NCBI GenBank assembly: GCA_031213475.1
Contig: JARUPZ010000024.1
Coordinates: 9,241,324-9,305,323, forward strand
Direction of reading: 5' to 3'
Length of the DNA stretch: 64,000 nt
Source of the DNA: Nereocystis luetkeana
Lineage: Eukaryota; Sar; Phaeophyceae; Laminariales; Laminariaceae
The notes beneath the pieces were generated by a model. That model made no database searches and was not told where the DNA came from. It saw nothing but the letters and a program-made list of their open reading frames with translations. Positions within the stretch are counted from its first letter, which is position 1, and the number at the start of each line of letters is the position of its first letter. Both the position numbers and the translations under genes were made by a program. This document shows, one piece after another, positions 12,401 through 20,687 of this stretch.

Positions 12401-14565
12401 CCTCGTTGAGATCGACCCTAAGCATACCTATTATGATCCTCAGCCTGATCCGTTCCGTTTTTGGTCGGCGGATCTCTCCCGCCTCTGACCGTCTTTCCGC
12501 GTGGTTTCTTCGCCGGGGCGTGCTCCCTCCGCGCCTGGACCGCCCGGCGTCGGAGGATCCCCCCGTTCAGCGTCGTGGCGCCCGCGCGAAGCCTTGACGT
12601 TGAGATCTACGAAGCAATCTCCGAAAATCCATGCCCTGTCAGTGTTTTGGCCCATGGTGTCTCGACAGGGTGTAGGCGTTCGCGTGGTTTTATCCGGCAC
12701 GTCCTCTCCGACCTCCGACCCGTGGCGAGGGTCACCTACCCGGCCGGCGTCGCCATTATGGGGGCCTGCGCGGGTGGCTGTATCTGGGACATCGATGGAA
12801 CGCCCCGATAGCACATGCTACCCAGGCTTGGATGAGAACTGCCATCCATTAAAAAATATGTCGGGGGTATATGAGAGATATATCGCATGCCACCTACAGT
12901 CAGCAGCACTTATGGCGGCCAGCACCACTCATGGGCTGTACGCTAACGTACAGCGGCAGCAGCAGTGGAGCTGTATTACGTGGCTGCGGAGATGTACAGC
13001 TAGCTACATACAGCAGTACTGCTACAGCAGCTGCTGTGACGGCACCTTTCTACGGAGCAGCTGCGCTATCGGTCATCGCGTACTCCCTGAGTTAGAAATT
13101 AGTCACACCGCCTCCTAGGATTTCGCCGCTCTTCGGTTAGTCAAGTAATCGTCAGCATTCCGCCGCCTTTTCATTGATCGACTCGCTGTTATTATTGATA
13201 CATTGAATCATCTCACACTTGCCAGGGTTGCACTTTTTGGGCCAAAGGTTTCTGACCGATTGAGTTCCCGGAGTGAGGAACCAGCAGCTTAAGATGGAAA
13301 TTTTATTTGTATATTCGTTTTAGGAGCTTTACGGGGGACCATAGTAAATAGGACCGAATATTGTGACTAAAAATAGGTAAATATATAGGTGTTTGAGTGT
13401 ACCATAGGTCCTGTTAACTATGGTCCCCCGTAATAGCGCGTAGAAGTGCCGGTCGGGTGGCGCGAACTAATTTCTTTCAAGTATTGTATCGGTTGAGATA
13501 TGGAGCTCCTAATGTGATGGGCCCAGGAACGTCTGGTGCACCCCTACCGACTGAGTGACTGTGGGATGGCTCTCAGAGTGGAGTGGAGCGCGGAGCGCAC
13601 GGTGTCAATCAATCCCTTGGTGTCGAGTCTCAGCCTACTTCTCCTACTCCTCCTACTCTACTTTTACACCCCCTTCATGCCGCCGACGTAGCCCCTTGTA
13701 TATATGTTCTTCGTACAGCACAACAGACAATAAGGACACCCAAGGACACCCCTCCTCCCCCCCCCCCCCCCCCCCCCCCTTCCGCGCCACCTCACCCCCC
13801 CACCCCCCGTGACAGAATGATGCGAGTGGTGGCTCTCAATACTCCCGACAGCAGGATCACCGAGAGGCGTTTTCGGGCACACTTCGCCCCACCACCGCCG
13901 CCACCGCCGCCACGACCACGACCGTCGACAGCAGCCGCCCCCTCGGATGGTGGTAGCGGTGGAGTTGCACAAGCTGGCGGGGAGGGGTGTGGGAGTGAGG
14001 GTGGGGGGCGGGGAGGGGGGGAGCGTTCGGTGGAGCTGTGCATGGAGCTGGTGCACGGAGAAGGGTGTGGGGTTGCAGATGAGGCGAATGACATATTAAG
14101 GTGGGATTTTTCGTTTGGTTTTGTGGTGTTGGTGGTGTTGGTGGTGTTGGTGTTGGTGGTGTTGGTGGTGTTGGTGTCGGTGGTGCTGGTGTTGGTCTTG
14201 TTGGTGGTGTTGGTGTGTGTTGTGTCTCGCCTTGTGTCGTGCTCCGTTCTCTGTCGTTTACTGTGCTGCGCTGTACTACAGCTGGTACTGTGCTGTGCCA
14301 TACCGTACCTTGACTTACGCTACTATGAATACTACTGTTCTGTACCGTACTATAAATATTTGTACTATTTTCCCCCCCGCTGACTGCGATGTAAACGATA
14401 CCATGTAAACGATACCACGTTTTTCTGTTGTGTCCCACCCATCATACCCCTCCCCCTCTCACGACCGCCGAAAAAAAAAAAAAAAAACCCAGACGAGTCG
14501 GGCCACCAGACGACAGCCCCAGAAAAAAAACGTCAACATCTTCCTCATCTTCATCGTCATCATCG

Positions 14566-14600
<35 letters not shown>

Positions 14601-17600
14601 TCGACTGCAATTAGACGAAGCCCTCGACGGAATCGCGTTAGAAGCCTGGCGGCGGGTGGCTGCGGCAGTCATGGCGACTCCGTCCCAACCATTCCATCAA
14701 GGGGAACTACCTCGACTGCCCTCGGCTGGTGGCGGTCGGGGCGGCGTGGCGGCGTCGGACCTGGAAGGGGCTCAAGGAAACGCAGAAGCGTCTAAGCGAC
14801 GAGAGGTTGCTGAGAGAGGTCGGGCCTCGAGCCTCCGGCAGGGGGGGGAGGGGGAGGGGGAGGGGGAGAAGCTCGGCCTGGGGTTGGAGACGGGACGGGA
14901 CGGGTTGGCCCCCGGGTTTCTGCTGGATGACTACGCCTCCTTGGAAGCTGTGGAACTCCTTGTCAGGGAGGCGGAAAGGAGGGGGGTAGGGGCGGGGTAC
15001 GGCGCAGTTGCTGCTGCCGCCGCTGCTGCTGCTGACGGGTTGGCGGGGGGCGGTGGTGGTATTGAGGATGGTTGCGGTGTCTCGAGCGTGATGGCTGCAG
15101 CAGCCCCCCCGACGACACCGCTGGAGTGTCTGGTCGGGCTTATCGGACAGCTCGCGGACGGGGGGAAGGTGTCGGTGGAGCATGCCCTGGCGGCTTTGAA
15201 CGGGAATGGGAATGCTTTGGGAAGATTGGTGAGCGTTTTTGTTTTGGCCGTTGTCTTGACGCGTGTGGAACGTGCTGCTTGTACATGGTGCCAGGGTATG
15301 TACAAGCTTGCACGACAAGCATGACTTTCGACGAAATCCTCGATCACACAGCTGTTTTTTTTTTTGTAGTCTCTATTTACATACGTTGGACCTCTTGAGG
15401 CGTACCTGTTGTGTGTTCTTCCGTGTTTCTCAACGGTTTCAATTTATATATGATACGATCGACCTCTCGAGGAATGAGGTACAACCCGGTGGCGATAGCA
15501 AGATGACCCACTTAACCCTTTTAGAATTGCAGTTTCGTTTTGGGGGCAAACCACTCAAATTCTACGGAATGTGTCCCCCAAAAACGGGACGAAAAGGGTT
15601 AAGACACCTGCTGGGACAAACGTCGGACCCGATTTCTCCACAACAAGCGGCGGCATGCACCACGAAAACGATCAATCTGGAACAAACTTGAAGAGATATT
15701 TCCAATAGATGCATCTCTCGGCGTATTTTTCGGTACGCTCTCCAGGTTGTGGGGGAAAGGTGGCGTCGGACTGCGCTTGTGGGGGTGTGGTTTTCTTATT
15801 CCCCGTGTTATAGGGTACCAGCATGACACGTCTCACGCGGGGCAAAAAAAGGACAAGAAATAATATCTTCCCAGCCGTCTGTCAGTTGTGTCAGCGTACA
15901 CCCCGTTCAAGGAACGGCGTGCATCACTCGTGTGTGCATCGCTACCTATCAATATCATCAATATCATCAATATCATCAATGTCATCAATATCATCAATAT
16001 CATCAATATCATCAATATCATCAATATCATCAATATCATCAATATCATCAATATCATCAATATCATCAATATCATCAAGCCCCGGTGGTTCAAGTGGTTA
16101 ACCTCGAAATCTACTTCTTTGAGTCCTGGGTTCGAGCCCCAGGTGGGTCGGACTTTGACTTTATTTGAAAAAATAAAAAAAAAAGGATTCAATTGTTGAG
16201 AGCGCCTTGCAGCGTGGGTAGGCACAATTCGATGCGAGTCGACGAGGGAAGAAATCGCTGAAATCTTCTCGCGATAAAAATGAAGGCATGTACCGTAGCG
16301 GGAAGGGGGGAGAAGAGCCTGCTATGTGACCCCGGATCTGAGTTACGAGTTGGAAGGAGAGATAGAAGAAGATGTGCGAAGATAATGAATGGGATAAGAA
16401 AAAAAAAAAAAAAAAAAAAAAAAATATCATCAATATCATCAATATCGTCAATATCATCAATGTCATCAATATCATCAATATCATCAATATCATCAATATC
16501 GTCAATATCTCAGGTGCGGTACAAGGTGTAATCTGTCGGGGTGCCCTTTGTCAAGCCAGCAGCCCGGGATGGCCGCTTCGTGTCACGGAGGCTGTATTGG
16601 TGGTTTACTCGTTTTTGTTTGTTGTTTATTTTTCCCCCCTCGCAAGTGCCAAAAAAATCATGAACAAACCCCCATTCTGGTGCGGATACAGCAGTAACCT
16701 TCCTTCCTTTTTTCTCTTCCTCCTGTCACCCTCCCCTTCCACCCCCTCATCCCCTCCCCTTTCGCCTCGTCCCCTCCCCTCCTCTTCCCTTTTCCCACCC
16801 CCCCCTCGCCCGTCGCGGCTGTCCCCCTCCTCCTCCTCCTCCTCCTCCTGTTTCTCCCAGCTTGACCTCGGAGTACTTCGGCTCTGCCCCCAGACCATCT
16901 CAGACTCGCTCGGTGCTGCTCAGGTTGCCAGAGTTCCGGGCATAGCCCTGCCATCCTACATGAGGGAGAACGCCAACCATGGACCCGGCACGGGGGCGGG
17001 CATGGGCAGGGGCATGGGCATGCGAGGGATGGTGTCGTCTGATGTATTGGCCGAGGCGGGCGTGGCTTTCCAGGTTATTCATTGTTTCTGGAAATCGACT
17101 TTTGTTGCAGTCGTTTGAACTTGTTTGTTTAGACGCTCCTGTCCTTGTTTTTTTTTTTTTTTTTTTTTTTCATATTTTGCGTTTCTGGTCTTTTTTCTGT
17201 GTTGGTTTAATTTAATTTATCGATTCATTTGTTTTTTCGTTGACGGATCTGCTGCCCTCGTTGTTGCACGTCATTCTTGACGATAATGCACGAATGTCAA
17301 GAGAACGACAAGGCCAACAACCTTCGCTCTTCGCCAGGCCCGACAGGTTTTGCGTGTGTGGGGAGGCGTGTTTATGACCCCCAGATTCTCCGAAAACCCT
17401 ATACTTTTTCCCCGCCACAAGCAACCAACATATATTCATTTGGCCGCGTGCTGTGCGTTTTATCTTTTGTTGTTTATGGTGCAGGTTGGGGCCGCGACGC
17501 CCATAATGTCGGGAGTTTTCGCGATTGTGAGGGGATGCAAGGGTGCGGAGGAGCAAGCGATCGCGCGCGCGATGAACGTGTTACGCGGTGGAAACCCTGG

Positions 17601-20260
17601 AGGCTTTTTGTCCGAGCTGTCGGACAGGGAGGAGTGGCAGGCGCAACGCGAGGCGGTCATGGCGGGTCTCGTCCAGAGGGCTCTGTTGGTGGACGGCAGC
17701 GAGCAGTGGAGGGGAGGGGGGGGGCGAGGGGACGGCGGGGTGACTGTGAGCTCCAGGAAATTGCAGGTGTGTGGCGTCTGCGTAATGTCACAGTCTGCTC
17801 GTCAATCTTTTATAGGAGTTCTCAGGTATCCTGTAAAACTTCTATTCATGATCTCTCTCATTTTTTCGCCTCATTTTTACGACCAGACTGGTACAGTTTC
17901 GGATTTTTTTTTTATTTGTTTGGAGGTTTTTGTTGGCTATGAAAAAGAAACGTCATCTATTAATAGCGGCAAGATAACGGCAACGCAACAAGCGCAAGTT
18001 CGGCTTTTATCTGTGGGGGGGGGGGGGAGTTGAGAGGAGGAAAAGGTACAAACATTGTTATTTCCGATTTAACCGCATCGGCCTAACCAAGCAGAAGCAG
18101 CCCGAGCTGGTGAGGCAAAGGGTGCAGATTTCGGACTGATCATATCATCTACCAGGTACAGATCAGATAGATAATTTCCACTGCACGGTCTAGCTAGGAC
18201 TTTCAGGGCAGATATATGCATTCCTCATCTGTATGCATTGTATGTTCTGTATGATCTGTATGATCTAGCTAATGCTGTCGGGTGGCAGCAGTGTATTCTG
18301 CTGGTCCGGCACGTGTTTGACGGGTTGGACGTGTACTGCAGTAGTATACAGATCCTGCGCAAGACCTCATATCGGCATGTTGGGGTCTGCTGTAGATGAT
18401 GTAGATAATCTAGGTCAATGTCGTGATCTATGTATTCATGTACGTATGTATGTATGTATGTATGTATGTATGTATGTATGTATGTATGTATGTATGTATG
18501 TATGTATGTATGTATGTATGTATGTATGTATGTATGTATGTATGTATGTATGTATGTATGTATGTATGTATGTATGTATGTATGTATGTATGTATGTATG
18601 TATGTATGTATGTATGTATGTATGTATGTATGTATGTATGTATGTATGTATCTGTCTATCTATCTGATCTGTCGAATGCGTGGCAGGGTATGCTATGAAC
18701 AAAGCTGCCGTGGACGACACGCGCGAGGACAGCATGCTCATCCGTTTTGGTTTGTGAAGAAACCGAAACACTTTCGGTGTAGTTTTAGAACAGAGAACTG
18801 CAACCATTTTTGTGGAACACTCTTGCCAGGAATTACTGTGAGACACTCTTCTTTAGTAGCTTACGGAAGAAGAATAGCGACAGCCGCCGACATGAAGTAA
18901 ACTACCTCGGGTTCAGACCTGGTACCTGGCACGATTGAAGGACGATTGAAGGACGATTGAAGGATGATTGAAGGATAGCGACAGTCGCCGACGTAAAGTC
19001 AACTACCGACGTACTGTAGATTCGACCAAATAAAGGGTGTTCAGGCGGTCTCGTCCCAAAATAACACGACAATGTTATTTGACGCATGTGGTGCTCTATG
19101 GCGCGCGAGTCGAATAACGCAAAATACGTGTTCGGTAAGGTACCAGCTAGTGATTTTGCGGGGGGGGGGGGGGGGGCAGTAATCAGGACCAAGCATGCTT
19201 GGTAAAAATACTGAGATATGTAGGTTTTTGTATGTTTGATGGGTCCTGATTTCTTTGCCTCCTTGTAATAGGTACCAGGTATGTACTTTGGGGTACCCGG
19301 GTTCGTTGTCCACCTGATTGTTCGTTGGGCTGCACTTTCCTTCCTTCTCTTTGCTATTTAATACTCTGCACATGTACAACCGCTTTCAATGTCGGTATAA
19401 CTGCGTCACAAGAGGCTTAACTTGTTAACCTCACCTTGATGTTGCACTGCGTCGTTGTCTTCGTCCTCCTTGTCCTCCTCCACGCCGTCAACGAACAGAC
19501 TGCGATGGCGGCGGTGGGCTGCATGGCCACGAGGAGCGAAATCGACAAGGAGATGGGCATCACGGGCCCGCAAGTATGTACAGCAATACAGTAGTTTGGA
19601 AATATCATGCCTGAGAGGGGAAAAAAGGCCGAAAAGCGATGACGATTACGGCGTCTTCGACACCAAGCAGATCGGTCTTACGGCCTGCGCTGGGGTAGAG
19701 AGAGGGTGCGCCCGCAGCTCGACGTTAGGAGCTATTGCGACACGCCCGCAGCATGCGGATGCTGGTGCCTTGTGCTTGCTGTGCGCTCTCCGCGATTGCA
19801 GCCCCCCCCCCCCCTCCCCCTCTCTCGCGGTCTGGGGCTTCTCGGTGTGACCGGTGTTGTAATCGTCATTTTTGTGGACTTCTTCCCAATACTATAGTCA
19901 AGTTAATGAAGTCCCAAGAGGTTTAATCCTTCTACAGTAGTACTGCTCTACTGCAGTTTTTCTCTGCAGAAACCGAAATCTGACGCGATCTCCTTTTACG
20001 GAGGCCCACAGTGGACAGGACCAAGATAAGCCCAAGACACCCCCTTTGGTGTGTTTATGTGCATCGAGAACTACTGCGTGAATCGAAAACGCTGTCTTGT
20101 GTAAAACATGCGGTCGATGATAGGCTTCGCATCGATGCTACGGTTGCATCCTTGATGAATACACTAGGGATCCTCTCTCCCCCCTTTTGATTTTATGGCC
20201 CAGGCAGTAGGCGCCACCGCGATAATGCTTTCTTCCCAAAACGGAATCGCAGCGCTATAG
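3463..20260 (+). CDS. Ten-exon gene, about 665 residues; function unknown, weak P-loop NTPase resemblance
   Basis: Predicted exons are 3463-3606, 4536-4605, 7299-7378, 8687-8772, 13816-14100, 14523-15228, 16861-17073, 17485-17766, 19499-19573 and 20204-20260 (TAG). Every intron is GT..AG, most acceptors follow pyrimidine tracts, and the phases agree at all nine junctions (0,1,0,2,2,0,0,0,0). Exon 2 encodes PPVIVIDGLL, which resembles a Walker B strand. Exons 3-4 encode RRLAHV/VLTAP, resembling a sensor strand of AAA-type ATPases such as the RNA12/Yme2 group; this is a weak inference and no Walker A is present. Exon 5 has a poly-Pro tract; exon 6 begins with poly-Ser from an ATC/TCA microsatellite and holds acidic Gly/Ala-rich linkers. 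Exons 7-10 encode a more ordinary, probably helical C-terminus. An AG lies directly before the first ATG, so either the 5' UTR is spliced or upstream coding exons are missing. Exons 5-8 are the firmest part. Confidence 0.6.
3626..3902 (+). mobile_element. MITE family B copy (CACATCGGACAGATC ends)
   Basis: The stretch aligns by eye with 5899-6202 and 22057-22320. It begins 'cacacctcgggacagatc', carries the internal words 'accatgcagatta' and 'aacatgagcta', and ends near 'gatgatctatcagggg'. The ends are roughly inverted. It lies in intron 1, immediately after the donor site. Ends are approximate and no transposase is encoded. Confidence 0.5.
4875..5255. repeat. GGGTC / CTGAC pentanucleotide array
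   Basis: Imperfect GGGTC repeats at 4896-4950 pass into a long (CTGAC)n array at about 5020-5235, with C/T variants at its edges. The array is open in several frames, giving artefact peptides such as (VRSGQ)n on the minus strand. It lies in intron 2. A related inverted copy is at 6350-6515. Confidence 0.85.
5311..5366. mobile_element. Partial MITE family E copy
   Basis: The words 'agcagtcccgttttgggga' and 'gatccccaaaacta' match, in inverted arrangement, the core of the family E elements at 15511-15603 and 45905-45988. The outer TTAACCC ends are missing. Confidence 0.4.
5899..6202 (+). mobile_element. MITE family B copy with intact-looking ends
   Basis: Starts 'cgcacatcggacagatcgtg' and ends with repeated 'gtgatctgtc', giving short inverted ends. 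Internally it shares with 22057-22320 the words 'gaggtgctgtgcagg', 'aggaagcat' and 'cagatcatacagatca'. A TCTA/TC/TG simple repeat lies just inside the left end, at 5921-5948. That is where a long (ATGT)n array sits in the minus-strand copy at 18126-18682. Confidence 0.65.
6350..6515 (-). repeat. Inverted relative of the 4875-5030 GGGTC block
   Basis: Contains (GACCC)n at 6413-6450. Its flank 'gggtaacggtgaccgga' is the reverse complement of the sequence near 4995-5011, and 'tcctgacccgacccg' mirrors 'cgggtcgggtcagga' near 4900. The two blocks are therefore inverted copies of one repeat about 1.4 kb apart in the same intron. Confidence 0.6.
9347..9738. mobile_element. MITE family A copy, 392 bp, with a nested repeat
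   Basis: The left end GGGGGACCATAGTTAATAGG and the right end CCTATTAACTATGGTCCCCC are perfect inverted repeats. The same ends bound much shorter elements at 13329-13433 and 43279-43390. The interior at about 9410-9708 matches a separate dispersed repeat ending in (CAA)n, so another sequence has inserted. It lies in intron 4 of the split gene. Confidence 0.75.
9596..9707 (+). repeat. Dispersed repeat F, (CAA)n-ended
   Basis: The end module includes 'tctaggatagggaatcagga', 'ctgatgaagctgggtagaaa' and a terminal CAACAACAACAAC. Matching modules are at 43486-43625 on the minus strand and, more diverged, at 27560-27696 and 54225-54352. Homology with the 43 kb copy extends upstream to about 9410. 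The tail suggests a retroposon 3' end, but this is inference. Confidence 0.6.
10165..10198. other. Short perfect hairpin
   Basis: CTCGCCACTATCTC at 10165-10178 is the exact reverse complement of GAGATAGTGGCGAG at 10185-10198, with a six-base loop. It lies in intron 4. No function can be read from it. Confidence 0.6.
10589..10800. repeat. Tandem duplication, unit about 112 bp
   Basis: The segment starting 'gaccgttggcc' at about 10589 is repeated from about 10702, with shared words 'gcgaccgttggctggtcatt' (variant tcacgacc in copy 1) and 'cgttggtctatcgtttt'. Copies differ at scattered positions. The block lies in intron 4. Confidence 0.7.
12314..12418. other. 41-bp near-perfect inverted repeat (hairpin)
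   Basis: The arms 12314-12354 and 12378-12418 are reverse complements at 40 of 41 positions; the one difference would be a G-U pair in RNA. The loop is 23 nt. TAAGCAT occurs at 12299-12305 and at 12419-12425, abutting the right arm and eight bases from the left arm, so it may be a target-site duplication. It could be a foldback element or a small-RNA precursor. It lies in intron 4. Confidence 0.8.
13329..13433. mobile_element. MITE family A copy, 105 bp
   Basis: TTACGGGGGACCATAGTAAA on the left and AACTATGGTCCCCCGTAA on the right are inverted. The centre 'aaatatataggtgtttgagtg' also matches the reverse complement of the 43279-43390 element, so these are true copies and not chance palindromes. 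It ends about 380 bp before exon 5. Confidence 0.8.
14105..14215. repeat. GGTGTTGGTG minisatellite in intron 5
   Basis: Repeated GGTGTTGGTGGTGTTGGTGT units begin just inside the intron-5 donor. They keep several frames open and create artefact Val/Leu- or Trp/Cys-rich frames. Confidence 0.75.
15511..15603. mobile_element. MITE family E copy, 93 bp
   Basis: CTTAACCCTTTT on the left and AAAAGGGTTAAG on the right are inverted, and the inner 'gtttcgttttgggggc' pairs with 'gtcccccaaaaacgggac'. A relative with the same left half is at 45905-45988. It lies in intron 6. Confidence 0.7.
15952..16507. repeat. ATATCATCA 9-bp minisatellite split by a SINE
   Basis: About 14 copies of ATATCATCA occupy 15952-16078 and about 9 more occupy 16424-16507, with rare G variants (GTCATCA, ATCGTCA). 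Between them lies a SINE. The simplest reading is one array interrupted by the insertion. It sits in intron 6. Confidence 0.9.
16079..16423 (+). mobile_element. tRNA-derived SINE, copy 1
   Basis: The head contains an A-box-like TGGTTCAAGTGG and a B-box GGTTCGAGCCC at tRNA-like spacing. The body of about 270 bp (words 'gagagcgccttgcagcgtgg', 'ctatgtgaccccggatctga') is shared with five other copies in the window, and the tail is poly-A. Insertion is within the ATATCATCA array, so the target duplication cannot be delimited. Orientation matches the surrounding gene. Confidence 0.9.
18126..18682 (-). mobile_element. MITE family B copy holding a (ATGT)n expansion
   Basis: The words 'ctgtatgatctgtatgatct' and 'agctaatgctgtcgggtg' are the reverse complement of the core of 22057-22320. 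The right end 'ctgatctgtcgaatgcgtg' matches the family terminus. The long (ATGT)n array lies between the subterminal 'gtgatctatg' and this end. Located in intron 8. Confidence 0.6.
18440..18651. repeat. (ATGT)n microsatellite, about 210 bp
   Basis: An almost pure GTAT/ATGT array of about 53 units. Because the period is 4, every frame stays open, giving (MYVC)n peptides on the plus strand and (YIHT)n on the minus. These are not genes. Confidence 0.95.
18930..18976. repeat. GATTGAAGGAC short tandem repeat
   Basis: About four copies of GATTGAAGGAC/T. They are flanked by a duplicated segment of about 37 bp, 'gcgacag(c/t)cgccgacat/g', at roughly 18868-18903 and 18978-19013. Confidence 0.6.
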
Positions 20261-20448
20261 AGGTTAATCTAGGTTTTGGCCCGTTGGTCGTTCTGGGTTT
20301 GGTTCCCCCCGGGATACGTTTTTTCCCGTCTTTAGCATGGCTTTCCCCTCCGTGCTCATCCCCATGGTTCCCCCGCATGGTTCCCCACAAGCGAAGTACT
20401 TTTTTTTTCCCGTGTCTAAGATATTTTGTTGTTTATGTCGGCGTCCCA

Positions 20449-20687
20449 CACACTGGCGTCGCGGTCACGGCAATGTTGCCCGAGCTCCCACGCACCCATC
20501 GCCGAGTGTTGCCTCTCTTGCCCACATACCCATCCCCATGGTTTGACTTGATGGTCCTCCGCGTGTTCTCCGCGTGGTTGCCTGTCGTGTTTGTTTCCCA
20601 CGCGTCAACATCGGCGTCCCGCAGACTGGCTTCGCAGTCTCGGCAATGCTGCCTGGACTCCTGCGTACTCACCGCCGAACGCTGCCT
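20449..20687. repeat. Direct duplication of about 75 bp, 160 bp apart
   Basis: Near 20449-20525 and 20609-20687 the words 'ggcgtccc', 'actggc(g/t)tcgc', 'cggcaatg(t/c)tgcc' and 'cgc(g/a)ctcaccgccga'-like tracts recur in the same order with about 20% differences. The second copy lies inside the open frame starting at 20574, so the N-terminal part of that frame is probably non-coding repeat. Confidence 0.5.

Noticed and set aside
12440..13118. Overlapping frames on both strands (124, 116 and 205 codons)
   Set aside because: GC-rich, stop-poor DNA open on both strands with no recognised domain. It lies within intron 4 of the predicted gene.
15952..16507. Evenly spaced repeats as a possible CRISPR array
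   Set aside because: The unit is 9 bp with no spacers, and the context is eukaryotic. It is a minisatellite split by a SINE.
18436..18846. Long (MYVC)n and (YIHT)n open frames
   Set aside because: They are translations of a period-4 microsatellite, which stays open in all frames. The same applies to 59273-59577.
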